Shown piece after piece: positions 8,012 to 16,747 of a stretch of DNA of 64,000 bases. Each line of letters opens with the position of its first letter. The stretch's first letter is position 1. A model generated the notes under the pieces. That model was given only the letters and a program-made list of their open reading frames with translations, made no database searches and was not told the origin of the DNA. The position numbers and the translations under genes were made by a program. The stretch comes from Goodfellowiella coeruleoviolacea (GTDB lineage: Bacteria; Actinomycetota; Actinomycetes; Mycobacteriales; Pseudonocardiaceae), in NCBI RefSeq assembly GCF_024171785.1, contig NZ_JAMTCK010000010.1:293158-357157 (forward strand), given 5' to 3'.

Positions 8012-8865
8012 GGGTGTTCTCCTTCCCCCGGCGCGCCCTCGGCACCGGAGTCCTCGGGGGTGGCGGCCAGGACGGCACGGGGTTTGCGGCCCCGCAGCGC
8101 GGCCGGATCGAGCGCGGCGCGCCGCAGCGCACGCGTGTAGGGCTGGGTCGGGGCGGCCAGGACCCGCTCGGTCGGGCCGGACTCGACCACCCGGCCGGCC
8201 CGCAGCACCACCAGCTCGCTGCTGATCTCGCGCACCACCCCCAGGTTGTGGGAGATGAACAGGTAGGCCACGCCGGTGTCGCGTTGGATCTCCCGCAGCA
8301 GCTCCAGCACCTGGGCCTGCACGGACACGTCCAGCGCGCTGGTGGCCTCGTCGCACACCAGCAGCTCCGGCCCGCTGGCCAGCGCCCGGGCGATGCCGAT
8401 GCGCTGGCGCTGCCCACCGGAGAACTCGGCCGGCCGGCGCTGGTGGGTGCTGGCCGCCAACCCCACCCGGTCCAGCAGCGCGGCGGCGTGCCGGGCGCGC
8501 GAGGCCCGGTCGTGGCCGCGCAGCCGCAGCGGCTCGGCCACGATCTGCAGCGCGCTCAGGTGCGGGTCCAGCGACCCGTAGGGGTCCTGGAAGATCATCT
8601 GGACGCGGTGGCGCATCGGCCGCAGCCGCTTCTCCGGCAGCGCGGCGATGTCGGTGCCGTCCAGCAGGATGCTCCCCCGAGCCGGCCGGATCAGCCGCAC
8701 GATGGCCGCGGCGATCGTGGACTTGCCGCTGCCGGACTCGCCGACCAGGGCGAGCGTGCTGGCGCGGCGCACCGTGAAGCTCACCCCGTCCACCGCGCGG
8801 AAGGCCCCGCCGCGCACCCCGTACTCGACCACCAGGTCCCGCACCTCCAGCAGCGCGCCCCTCAC
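8008..8865 (-). CDS. Dpp/Opp-type ABC transporter ATPase (F subunit)
   Basis: 285 aa. Walker A GESGSGKST (residues about 42-50), Q-loop in MIFQDPYGSLDP, signature FSGGQRQR, Walker B LLVCDEATSALD and the switch His in FISHNLGVV. The C-terminal TQPYTRAL region is typical of the oligopeptide/nickel subfamily. It pairs with the D-subunit gene, overlapping it by 4 bp, to power uptake by the cluster's importer. In this family some systems carry oligosaccharides rather than peptides. Confidence 0.92.
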   Translation of the reverse strand: MRGALLEVRDLVVEYGVRGGAFRAVDGVSFTVRRASTLALVGESGSGKSTIAAAIVRLIRPARGSILLDGTDIAALPEKRLRPMRHRVQMIFQDPYGSLDPHLSALQIVAEPLRLRGHDRASRARHAAALLDRVGLAASTHQRRPAEFSGGQRQRIGIARALASGPELLVCDEATSALDVSVQAQVLELLREIQRDTGVAYLFISHNLGVVREISSELVVLRAGRVVESGPTERVLAAPTQPYTRALRRAALDPAALRGRKPRAVLAATPEDSGAEGAPGEGEHP

Positions 8866-9710
8866 CGGGCTCCCTCCTCGGCCGCGACCGGCGCCCCGGC
8901 CCGGACTGTCGACTGGCCCGGGCCCAGCCGCGGCACCGCGTCCAGCAGGGCCCGGGTGTAGGCGTGGCGGGGCCGCTCGGTGATCTGCTCCACCTCACCG
9001 GACTCCACGAACCGGCCCGCGCGCATCACGTGGATCCGGTCCGAGACCAGCCGCGCCACCCCCAGGTCGTGGGTGATCATCAACACGCCGATCCCGGTGC
9101 GCTCCTGCAGCTCCAGCAGCAGGTCCAACACGCCCGCCTGCACGGTCACATCCAGCGCGGAGGTCGGCTCGTCGGCCACCAGCAGCGCCGGCTCGGCGGC
9201 CAGGGCGGCCGCGATCAGCACCCGCTGCAGCATGCCGCCGGACAGCTGGTGCGGGTAGGCCTGCCAACGCCGCCGCGGCGCGGCGATGCGCACCTGCTCC
9301 AGCAGGGCGATCCCGCGCTCGCGGATCTCGGCCCGCCCCAGGTGGGGGTGCCGCAGCCGCAGCGCCTCCCCCACCTGGCGGCCGATGGTGTGCACCGGGC
9401 TCAACGCGGTCATCGGGTCCTGCGGCACCAGGGCCGCCACCCGCCCCCGCACCCGGGCGGCCGCGGCCGGATCGGCGACCACGTCCACGCCGGCGAAGCG
9501 CACCGAGCCCGACAGCACCGCCACCCCCTCGGGCAGCAGCCGCAGCAGTCCCATCGCCGTGGTGGACTTGCCCGACCCGGACTCACCGATCAGGGTCACC
9601 GTCTCACCGCGGTCCACGGTGAAGCTGACCCCGTCCACCGCCCGCACCACACCGGTGGGGGTGACCAGCTCGATCTGCAGGTCCTCGACCTCCAGCAGGG
9701 GTGTGGCCAT
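8862..9710 (-). CDS. Dpp/Opp-type ABC transporter ATPase (D subunit)
   Basis: 282 aa. Walker A GESGSGKST, Q-loop ALVPQDPMTALSP, signature LSGGMLQR, Walker B LLVADEPTSALD and switch His MITHDLGV; the C-terminal RHAYTRALLDAVPRL matches the subfamily. Start ATG 9710 shares its A with the TGA of the permease gene (TGATG), so translation is coupled. Confidence 0.92.
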   Translation of the reverse strand: MATPLLEVEDLQIELVTPTGVVRAVDGVSFTVDRGETVTLIGESGSGKSTTAMGLLRLLPEGVAVLSGSVRFAGVDVVADPAAAARVRGRVAALVPQDPMTALSPVHTIGRQVGEALRLRHPHLGRAEIRERGIALLEQVRIAAPRRRWQAYPHQLSGGMLQRVLIAAALAAEPALLVADEPTSALDVTVQAGVLDLLLELQERTGIGVLMITHDLGVARLVSDRIHVMRAGRFVESGEVEQITERPRHAYTRALLDAVPRLGPGQSTVRAGAPVAAEEGAR

Positions 9711-10645
9711 CACGCGTCCGCCTTCCTGCCCCGCCGGGTGGCCTCCCGCAGGGCGTCCCCGAGCAGGTTGACCCCGACCACCAGCAGCACGATCACCAGA
9801 CCGGGCAGGGTGATCAGCCACCACGAGGTGGTGATGTAGTCCTGGCCGTCGGAGATGATCCGACCCCAGGTGGCGAACGGGCGCTGCGGGCCCGCCCCCA
9901 GATAGCTCAGCGCGCTCTCCAGCAGCACCGCCTGCGCCACCAGCAGCAACACCACCAGGCTCGCCGGACGCGCCACGTTGGGCAGCACGTGCCGCGCCAG
10001 GATCACCCCGCGGCGCAGACCCAGCACCCGCGCCGCGGCGATGTAGGGCTTCTCCCGCTCCACCAGCACCAGCGACCGGGTCAGCCGCGCCAGCTCCGGC
10101 CACTGCGCGACCGCGATCACCAGCGTGATCACCGGCACCGACGGCCCGAACAGCGCCACCACCAGCAACAGCATCATCAGCAGCGGCAGCGACAGCTGCG
10201 CCTCCAGCAGCCGGCAGACCACCGCGTCGACCCCACCGCCGAAGTACCCGGCCGCGGCGCCGGCCAGCACGCCGATCACCCCGGACACCACCACCGCCAG
10301 CACCCCGATGGCCAGCGACACCTGCCCGCCGTGCAGCACCCGCGAGAGCAGGTCCCGGCCGAGCTGGTCGGTGCCGAACAGGTGCCCGCCGCTCAGCGGC
10401 GGCAGCCGGCGCTGCGCCAGGTCCTGCTCGTTGGGGCCCGGCAGCGGCAGCAGGCCGGCGAGCAGGATCGGCACCACCACGACCAGCGTGCAGCCCGCGC
10501 CCAGCCACAGCTTGACGCGCGTCGCGCGCCGCTGCCGACTCGCCCGGGACCGCGCCAGCACCCGCGGGGTGACCGCGCTGGGCCGGGCCGGGGACGAGTC
10601 GCCCGGCGAAGGAGGCAGGGGGGACGAGGACACGGGAACACTCAT
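9710..10645 (-). CDS. ABC transporter permease, DppC type
   Basis: 311 aa. An Arg-rich cytoplasmic N-terminus precedes the first membrane segment (LWLGAGCTLVVVVPILLAGL, residues about 46-65). HLFGTDQLGRDLLSRVLHG is the DppC signature, and the EAA-like loop is AARVLGLRRGVILARHVLPN. Six membrane spans are expected. ATG 10645 overlaps the upstream permease stop as ATGA. It forms the channel with the DppB-type partner. Confidence 0.9.
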   Translation of the reverse strand: MSVPVSSSPLPPSPGDSSPARPSAVTPRVLARSRASRQRRATRVKLWLGAGCTLVVVVPILLAGLLPLPGPNEQDLAQRRLPPLSGGHLFGTDQLGRDLLSRVLHGGQVSLAIGVLAVVVSGVIGVLAGAAAGYFGGGVDAVVCRLLEAQLSLPLLMMLLLVVALFGPSVPVITLVIAVAQWPELARLTRSLVLVEREKPYIAAARVLGLRRGVILARHVLPNVARPASLVVLLLVAQAVLLESALSYLGAGPQRPFATWGRIISDGQDYITTSWWLITLPGLVIVLLVVGVNLLGDALREATRRGRKADA

Positions 10646-11577
10646 GCGGCCGCCGCCTTTCCCAGACGCACCCGCGGGTCCAGCAGCGGGTAGCAGACAT
10701 CGACGAGCAGGTGGACCGCGATCGCCAGCGCTGCGGTGACCAGCACGGTCGCCTGGATCAGCGGGTAGTCGCGGGTCTCCAGCGCCCGCACCACCAGCGA
10801 GCCCACCCCCGGCCAGGCGAACACCACCTCCACCACGACCACCCCGTTGAGCAGCGCCGCGAACCGGGTGCCCAGCGCGGTCAGCACCGGGATGAGCGAG
10901 TTGCCCATGCCGTAGCGCCACACCAGCGCCCGCTCGGACACCCCCCGCGCGCGGGCCACCGTCAGGTAGGGCGCGGCCAGCGCCGCGGCCATCTCCCGCC
11001 GCACCAGCCGGGAGATCAACGCGATCTGCAGGACCGCCACGGTCACCGCGGGCAGCACCAGACCGGCCCACGTGGTGAACCCGGACGCCGGCAGCACCGG
11101 CACCAGCACCGCGAACACGGTGAGCAGCATGACCCCGCTCCAGAAGTCCGGCATGGACTGCCCGGCCACGGTCAGCACACTGGCCCCGATCTCGCGGGCG
11201 GTGTCGGCCCGGCGGGCCATCCACACCCCCAGCGGGATCGCCACCACCGCGGTCACCAGGATCGCGGCCACGGCCAGCGTCACCGTGTAGGGCAGCCGGC
11301 CGAGCACCACCTCCAGCGCGGGCGCCCGGAACGAGTAGCTCATCCCCGCGTCGCCGTGCAGCAGCCCCCGCAGGAAGATCCCGTACTGCGCCAGCACCGA
11401 CTCGTCCAGGCCCAGCTGCGCGCGCACCCGCGCCAGGTCCTCCGGGGAGGCGGTCGGCCCGGCATAGGCCGAGGCCGGATCCCCCGGAGCCAACCGGACC
11501 AGCACGAACACCGCGGTCACGGTCAGGAACACGGTCAACGCGCTCTGCCCGAGGCGACGCGCCAGGTAGCGGATCAC
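10642..11577 (-). CDS. ABC transporter permease, DppB type
   Basis: 311 aa. The N-terminus IRYLARRLGQSALTVFLTV and the loop LAPGDPASAYAG are DppB hallmarks, as are LGLDESVLAQYG and the C-terminal EVVFAWPGVGSLVV. Start GTG 11577 overlaps the substrate-binding protein stop (GTGA). Its EAA-like loop is YLTVARARGVSERALVWRYG. Confidence 0.9.
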   Translation of the reverse strand: MIRYLARRLGQSALTVFLTVTAVFVLVRLAPGDPASAYAGPTASPEDLARVRAQLGLDESVLAQYGIFLRGLLHGDAGMSYSFRAPALEVVLGRLPYTVTLAVAAILVTAVVAIPLGVWMARRADTAREIGASVLTVAGQSMPDFWSGVMLLTVFAVLVPVLPASGFTTWAGLVLPAVTVAVLQIALISRLVRREMAAALAAPYLTVARARGVSERALVWRYGMGNSLIPVLTALGTRFAALLNGVVVVEVVFAWPGVGSLVVRALETRDYPLIQATVLVTAALAIAVHLLVDVCYPLLDPRVRLGKAAAA

Positions 11578-13154
11578 GGCTGCTCCTCCACCCGCACGGC
11601 CGCCAGGTCGTAGGAGTTGATCGGCTGCAGCGCCAGGCCCCGCACCCGGGTGCGCCGCGCGAGCACCACGTTCGGCACGAACGCCCACAGGCACGGCCAG
11701 CTCGCCCAGATCGCCCGCTGCGCCGCGGTGAGCACCTCGGCGCGCCGCGCCGCGTCGGTCTCGGCGGCGGCCACGGCCAGCTGGTCGGCGATCTCGGGCA
11801 CCACATAGCCCTGGTAGGTGTCGCGGGTGCGCTCCTTGTCGGGCGTGCCGCCGTACATGCCCAACAGCGAGGTGATCGCCTGCCCGGTGGGCCCCGGGTA
11901 GCCGTTGCCGAGCACGTCCCAGTCCCCGCCGCGGCCCTGCCGCCACCGCAGGATGTCCCCGCCCGGCTCGAACTGCTGCAGCCGCGCGCCGACCCCGACC
12001 GCGCGCAGCATCTCCACCACGGCCTCCATCACCGAGGCGTCCGCGGGGAACTCCCCCGACTCCCAGATGATCGTCAGGGTCAGATCGCGCACGCCCAGCG
12101 CGTCCAGCCGCGCGCGGGCCTCGGCCGGGTCGTGGGTGTAGGTGCCGGTGCGCACCGCCCCGACCAGGGCCAGCGGCACCACGCCCTCGGCCTGGCTGGC
12201 CGAGCCGACCAGCACGTCGTTGAGCAGGGCCGGTCCGTCGATGGCCAGGGACAGCGCCTGCCGCACCCGCGCGTCGGCCAGGGGATGCCCCTGGGGTTTG
12301 CGGAAGTTGAAGAACAGCTGGTTGATCCGGGTGCCCGGCACCCGTTCGATGGCCACGCCCGGCAGTCCGACCAGCTGCTCGGCCGAGTCGGGCGTGATCG
12401 AGTCGATGACGTCCAGCTCGCCGCCGCGGATCGCGACGACCCGGCTGGACTCCTCGGGCACGAACCGCACCCGCACCGTGCGCACCGGCGGCGGCGTGCC
12501 CCAGTAGCGGGGGTTGCGCTCCAGGGTGTACTCCCCGGTGCCGCCGTTGCCGGCACTGACCACGTACGGGCCCGAGCCCAGCCCACCGGACAGCTCCTCG
12601 GGCCGGTTGGCCGCGGCCGGCGTGATCAGGATGTTGGCCATCAGCAGGTCCAGGATCGGCACCGGGCGCGCGGTCTCCAGCAGGAAGTCGCGCTCGCCCA
12701 GCGGGGTCACCGACGGCAGCTCCGGGAACAGGTTCACCACGAAGGACCCGTTGACCTGCGCGTACATCCGCAGCGCGGTGGCGACGTCGGCGACGGTCAC
12801 CGGGCTGCCGTCGGAGTAGCGGGCACCCTCGCGCAGCCGGACGCGCCACTGGGTCGGCGCGGTCTGCTCGAACCGCTCCGCGAGCACCGGGGTGGCGCTC
12901 ATGTCGGGGCCGATCCGGGTCAGCGCCTGGCGGACCGCGCGCTGCACGGTCAGGGCCGCGTCGAACTGGTTGAGCTTGTTGTCCAGGCTGACCAGCGACC
13001 GGTTCAGGCCCAGGGTCAGCGAGCCGGGGGTGGCGGCGCCGACGGGTCCGGCGCAGGCGGCCAGCGGCGCGAGCGCCGCGCCCGCGCCGGCGGCGAGCCC
13101 GGCGCGCAGTAACGAGCGGCGGTCGAGCACGGCGCCGCTGCCGAATCGGGTCAT
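11574..13154 (-). CDS. ABC transporter substrate-binding lipoprotein (family 5)
   Basis: 526 aa, family 5 (peptide/nickel/oligosaccharide) solute-binding protein. The N-terminus has a Tat-like Arg pair (Arg12-Arg13 in DRRSLLRAG), a hydrophobic stretch, and a lipobox LAAC with Cys34, so a membrane-anchored lipoprotein is predicted. TPTQWRVRLREGARYSDGSPVTVADV is the family's core (shown in part by residues about 125-150), with GSGPYVV and NQLFFNF further on. It is the first gene of the nine-gene operon and defines what enters the cell. ATG 13154 has AGAGG 6 nt upstream. Confidence 0.9.
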   Translation of the reverse strand: MTRFGSGAVLDRRSLLRAGLAAGAGAALAPLAACAGPVGAATPGSLTLGLNRSLVSLDNKLNQFDAALTVQRAVRQALTRIGPDMSATPVLAERFEQTAPTQWRVRLREGARYSDGSPVTVADVATALRMYAQVNGSFVVNLFPELPSVTPLGERDFLLETARPVPILDLLMANILITPAAANRPEELSGGLGSGPYVVSAGNGGTGEYTLERNPRYWGTPPPVRTVRVRFVPEESSRVVAIRGGELDVIDSITPDSAEQLVGLPGVAIERVPGTRINQLFFNFRKPQGHPLADARVRQALSLAIDGPALLNDVLVGSASQAEGVVPLALVGAVRTGTYTHDPAEARARLDALGVRDLTLTIIWESGEFPADASVMEAVVEMLRAVGVGARLQQFEPGGDILRWRQGRGGDWDVLGNGYPGPTGQAITSLLGMYGGTPDKERTRDTYQGYVVPEIADQLAVAAAETDAARRAEVLTAAQRAIWASWPCLWAFVPNVVLARRTRVRGLALQPINSYDLAAVRVEEQP

Positions 13155-13203
13155 CGTCGACCTCTTCCGTGTCCCATCGTTGCGGAGGACACACTGACAT
13201 GTA

Positions 13204-13241
13204 TGCGCGTTCCGCGCAATAGCTCTCGCGCGAAACGCGCA
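13204..13241. promoter_or_regulatory. Twin palindromic operators between the divergent catabolic operons
   Basis: Two near-identical sites, GCGCGTTCCGCGC (13205-13217) and GCGCGAAACGCGC (13228-13240), each of form GCGCG-N3-CGCGC. Their centres are 23 bp apart, about two helix turns, and together they form one larger inverted repeat. A possible -10 (CATAGT, 13250-13255) for the rightward operon lies just after. The DeoR-type protein at 15593 is the natural candidate to bind here. Confidence 0.6.
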
Positions 13242-13299
13242 CGCTGTGGCATAGTCGAACCGGACCAAACACGCGCCACCCACCCCACAGGAGACCCCG

Positions 13300-14544
13300 A
13301 TGCCCGACGATCACGCCGTTCCCGTGTTCGCCGTGGCCGACGACCTCTCCGGCGCCGCCGAAACCGCCATCGCCCTCGGCATGCGCGGAACACGCACCCT
13401 CATCCTCGCCACCCCCCACACCGCCCCCCACCCCCACCCCCACTCCGCCGACGTCCTCGTCCTCGACCTGGACACCCGCACCCACACCCCCGACAACGCC
13501 GCCCACGCCATCACCACCGCCCTGACCCACCGCCGCCCCGGCGACCGGGTGTTCAAGAAAATCGACTCCCTGCTGCGCGGCAACCTCGCCGCCGAGATCA
13601 CCGCGCTCACCCGCCACGGCTACGGCATCGCCCTCACCCCCGCCCTACCCCACGCCCACCGCACCGTCACCGCCGGCGTCCTCCACCTCGCCGGAACACC
13701 CCTGCACACCAGCGACGCCTGGCGCGCGGAACGCGCAACCCCACCCACCTCCATCGCCGCCGCCCTCGCCCCAGCCCCCACCCACACCCTCGGCCTCGAC
13801 CTCATCCGCCACCCCGGCACCGCACTCGCCGACGCCTTCACCCACGCCGCCGCCACCGGCCAGATCCTCATCTGCGACGCCGAAACCGACCGCGACCTCG
13901 ACGCCATCGCGCGCGCCGCCACCCGGGCACCGCTCCACCTCGCCCTGGCCGGCTCCGGCGGACTCGCCGCCGCCCTCGGCCGCACCCGCCGCGCCGGCAC
14001 CCCACCCCTCGGCACCCCATCCCCCGGCACCCCATCCCCCGGCGACCAGCCCGCCCCCACCCCGCCGCCCCTCATCGTCGTGGGCACCGCCGAACCCATC
14101 GCCACCACACAGGTCGCCCGCCTCACCGGCTACACCGTGCACTCCCTGCACCCCGACGACCTGGCCGCCGGGCCGGTGCCCCTGCCCCCGCTCACCACCC
14201 CCACCGTCCTGCGCGTCGACCCCACCGCACCCCTCACCCCCAGCCACGGCCGCGCCATCGCCACCGGCCTGGCCCTCACCGTCGCCGCCCTCACCACCTA
14301 CCAGCCACCCGCCCTCGTGCTCATCGGCGGCGACACCGCCCGCCGCGTCCTCGACGCCCTCGGCGTCACCACCCTGCACCCCCTCGACCAGATCCATCCC
14401 GGCGCCGTCCGCTCCCGCACCCCCAGCGGCACCACCGTGGTCACCCGACCCGGCAGCTTCGGCGGCCCCGACTCCCTCGTCCAGATCGTGCGCGCCCTGC
14501 ACACCCCACCCCCGGCCGCACCGAGCGAAAGGCCCAGCCCGTGA
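13300..14544 (+). CDS. Four-carbon acid sugar kinase family protein (DUF1537)
   Basis: 414 aa. ADDLSGAAE (residues 12-20), FKKIDSLLRGN (about 87-97), IGGDTA and the C-terminal TRPGSFGGPDSL match the family that phosphorylates D-erythronate or D-threonate at O4 with ATP. A 15-bp tandem repeat extends the linker between the two domains (about residues 233-247). ATG 13300 follows AGGAGA. The next gene, a PdxA2-like dehydrogenase, starts within the stop codon, the pairing known for tetronate catabolism. The coding strand is strongly C-rich, unlike the G-rich coding strands of region 1, hinting at a different history. Confidence 0.88.
   Translation: MPDDHAVPVFAVADDLSGAAETAIALGMRGTRTLILATPHTAPHPHPHSADVLVLDLDTRTHTPDNAAHAITTALTHRRPGDRVFKKIDSLLRGNLAAEITALTRHGYGIALTPALPHAHRTVTAGVLHLAGTPLHTSDAWRAERATPPTSIAAALAPAPTHTLGLDLIRHPGTALADAFTHAAATGQILICDAETDRDLDAIARAATRAPLHLALAGSGGLAAALGRTRRAGTPPLGTPSPGTPSPGDQPAPTPPPLIVVGTAEPIATTQVARLTGYTVHSLHPDDLAAGPVPLPPLTTPTVLRVDPTAPLTPSHGRAIATGLALTVAALTTYQPPALVLIGGDTARRVLDALGVTTLHPLDQIHPGAVRSRTPSGTTVVTRPGSFGGPDSLVQIVRALHTPPPAAPSERPSP
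13996..14040 (+). repeat. Three 15-bp tandem repeats inside the kinase gene
   Basis: Units 13996-14010, 14011-14025 and 14026-14040; the last two are identical (ggcaccccatccccc), the first has two changes. They encode Gly-Thr-Pro-rich pentapeptides in the interdomain linker, keep the frame, and could vary in number. Confidence 0.8.
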
Positions 14545-15596
14545 ACCCCGCCAGCGCACCCGCCCCCACCACCCCCGGGGCACTCCCGATCATCGCCACC
14601 ACCATGGGCGACGGCGCCGGCATCGGCCCCGAAGTGATCGTGCCCGCCGTGCTGCACCCCGACACCCTGGCCGTCTGCCGCCCCGTCGTCATCGGCGACG
14701 CCGGCCGACTCCGCCAAGCCGCCGACATCCTCGGCATCACCGCGGACATCGCCCCCGTCACCGACCCCAGCCACGCCCGCTTCGACGGCACCCGCGTCAA
14801 CGTCATCGACCTCGACCTGCTGCCCGCCGACCTGCCCTGGGGCCAACTCTCCCCGCTCGCCGGCGAAGCCGCCTACCAGTACGTGCGCGTCGCCGCCGAC
14901 CTCGCCCTCACCGGCGCCGTCCACGGCATCTGCACCGCACCGCTGAACAAGGAGGCCCTGCACGCCGCGGGCCACCACTACCCCGGCCACACCGAACTGC
15001 TCGCCCACCTCACCGGCGTCGACGAAGTCTCCATGATGCTGTCCACCCCCCAGGTCAAGGTCATCCACGTGACCACCCACATCGGACTGATCGACGCGAT
15101 CGCCCGCATCGAACCCGGCCTGGTCGAACGCACCGTCCAACGGGGACACCACGCCCTGGTCCGCGCCGGCAACCCCGCCCCCGTCATCGGCGTCTGCGGC
15201 ATCAACCCCCACGCCGGCGAGAACGGCCTGTTCGGCTACGGCGAAGAAGAGGAGAAGATCGTGCCCGCCCTGGAAGCCCTCCGGGCACAGGGCATCGACG
15301 CCCGCGGTCCCCTGCCCGCCGACACCGCCTTCTTCCTCGCCAGCCGCGGCGACTACGACCTCATCGTGGCCATGTACCACGACCAGGGACACGGCCCGGT
15401 CAAGGTGCTCGGCATCGAAGCCGGCGTGAACCTCACCATCGGGCTGCCCGTGATCCGCACCTCCGTCGACCACGGCACCGCCTTCGACATCGCCGGCACC
15501 GGCACGGCCGACGCCCGTAGCATGATCGAAGCACTGCGACAGGCCGCCGAACTCGCGACCAAACCGGGTGCCCACCGGAGGACCACACAGGCATGA
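14541..15596 (+). CDS. pdxA2: PdxA2-like 4-phospho-D-threonate/erythronate dehydrogenase
   Basis: 351 aa, PdxA family. TTMGDGAGIGPE opens the fold; TAPLNKEAL, INPHAGENG, DTAFF and MYHDQGHGPVK follow. The three metal-ligand His are visible in GHTELLA, THIGL and YHDQGH. Next to a DUF1537 kinase the known role is oxidation and decarboxylation of the 4-phospho acid to dihydroxyacetone phosphate, rather than vitamin B6 synthesis. Start GTG 14541 overlaps the kinase stop (GTGA). The exact epimer used is unknown. Confidence 0.88.
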   Translation: MNPASAPAPTTPGALPIIATTMGDGAGIGPEVIVPAVLHPDTLAVCRPVVIGDAGRLRQAADILGITADIAPVTDPSHARFDGTRVNVIDLDLLPADLPWGQLSPLAGEAAYQYVRVAADLALTGAVHGICTAPLNKEALHAAGHHYPGHTELLAHLTGVDEVSMMLSTPQVKVIHVTTHIGLIDAIARIEPGLVERTVQRGHHALVRAGNPAPVIGVCGINPHAGENGLFGYGEEEEKIVPALEALRAQGIDARGPLPADTAFFLASRGDYDLIVAMYHDQGHGPVKVLGIEAGVNLTIGLPVIRTSVDHGTAFDIAGTGTADARSMIEALRQAAELATKPGAHRRTTQA

Positions 15597-16408
15597 CCAC
15601 CGCTACCGGCTCACGCGAACGCCGCGACCAGATCGTGCGACTGGCCACCGAAACCGGCCTGGCCAGCGTGGACGAACTGTCCCGCATGTTCGGCGTCACC
15701 GCCTCCACCATCCGACGCGACCTGGCGCGCCTCACCGCCGAAGGACGCCTGGCCCGCACCTACGGCGGAGCCATCGCCGTCACCGCGCACCCCGAATCCT
15801 CGCTGCGCCAACGCATCGGCGAGGACTTCCACGCCAAACAGGCGATCGCCCGGTGGGCGGCCACCCAGATCCAGGCCGGCGAGACGATCCTGCTCGACGC
15901 CGGGTCCACCGTGGGCGCCCTCGCCCACGAACTGCGCCACGCCGACCTGCTCACCGTCGCCACCACCGGGCTGACCGCCCTGCTGGAACTCGCCGACGTC
16001 GAAACGGTGCACGTGGAATGCCTCGGCGGCACGCTCCGCCCGCTCAGCCAGGGATTCGTCGGGCCGCTCACCGAAGCCGCCCTGGAGCGGATGACCTTCG
16101 ACCGGGTCTTCCTCGGCACCGACGGCATCAACGCCGACGGCGGCATCTGCGAGGCCGACCTGCGCCAGACCCGGCTCAAGGAACTGATGGCCCGCCGCGC
16201 CACCCAGGTCTACGTCCTCGCGCACGCGGCCAAGCTCAACCACAGCCCCTTCCACGCCTGGGCGCGCCTGCCCCTGCCGTGGACCCTGGTCACCGACGCC
16301 CACGCCGATCCCGACTTCCTGGACACCCTGCGCACCCACGGCATCCACGTGGTCGTGGCCACCCACCAGCCACCCGGCGCGGCCGACCGCCCCGCCACCG
16401 ACGGGTAG
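15593..16408 (+). CDS. DeoR/GlpR-family repressor
   Basis: 271 aa. The N-terminal HTH is SVDELSRMFGVTASTIRRDL followed by the wing EGRLARTYGGA. The C-terminal DeoR sensor domain shows LLDAGSTVGALA, ECLGGTLRPLSQGFVGP and FLGTDGINADGGI, the sugar-phosphate binding core. It overlaps pdxA2 by 4 bp (ATGA), so it is made with the enzymes it likely controls. Its probable targets are the GCGCG-N3-CGCGC sites at 13204-13241, released by a phosphorylated intermediate. Confidence 0.9.
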   Translation: MTTATGSRERRDQIVRLATETGLASVDELSRMFGVTASTIRRDLARLTAEGRLARTYGGAIAVTAHPESSLRQRIGEDFHAKQAIARWAATQIQAGETILLDAGSTVGALAHELRHADLLTVATTGLTALLELADVETVHVECLGGTLRPLSQGFVGPLTEAALERMTFDRVFLGTDGINADGGICEADLRQTRLKELMARRATQVYVLAHAAKLNHSPFHAWARLPLPWTLVTDAHADPDFLDTLRTHGIHVVVATHQPPGAADRPATDG

Positions 16409-16677
16409 GCGGCCCGTCCCACCGCGGCGCTGGCATTCGGTCCCGCGTCAACGGAGGATCGCCGTCACCCGCTCACATCAGCCCGGTGCGCCAGACGTGG
16501 CGGGACGGCAACCACCACTGGGATCCGACGCGCCACCCCGGGAGCGGATCGTCGCGTTCCTCGACGCGGTGCTCACCGTCAAGCCGCACCACCGCCACCT
16601 CACGCCGCGCACGCGGTGACCGCCACCGTGCCGCGCTGACGCGTCCGGCCGCATCCCGCAACCTACCCTGACGGTTC
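16409..16677. other. Non-coding stretch, possible gene debris
   Basis: No complete gene is evident between the repressor gene and the cupin operator. One plus-strand segment (16542-16619) reads ERIVAFLDAVLTV before a stop, which faintly resembles the N-terminal motif of TMEM175/DUF1211 membrane proteins; this is too short to call a pseudogene. Confidence 0.3.
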
Positions 16678-16697
16678 TGTACCTACTAGTTTGTACA
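16678..16697. promoter_or_regulatory. Nested palindromic operator upstream of the cupin gene
   Basis: TGTAC (16678-16682) and GTACA (16693-16697) flank ACTAGT (16685-16690), all sharing one centre; 16 of 20 positions are symmetric. A possible -10 TACACT (16694-16699) overlaps the right arm, so a bound protein would block initiation. Confidence 0.45.
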
Positions 16698-16747
16698 CTG
16701 CCCGGACACGACCCGGGGAACGCCCCACAGGAAGGAACCAGCGCGCC

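Noticed and set aside
13400..13510. CCC/CAC-rich stretch as possible CRISPR or satellite
   Set aside because: It is ordinary coding sequence of the kinase with C-ending codons; no regular repeat-spacer pattern.
10642..13617. 991-codon frame as one giant permease fusion
   Set aside because: Only the part downstream of GTG 11577 resembles a permease; the rest is antisense or shadow of the binding protein and kinase genes.
16542..16619. TMEM175/DUF1211-like pseudogene
   Set aside because: Only about 12 residues (RIVAFLDAVLTV) resemble the family; chance cannot be excluded.
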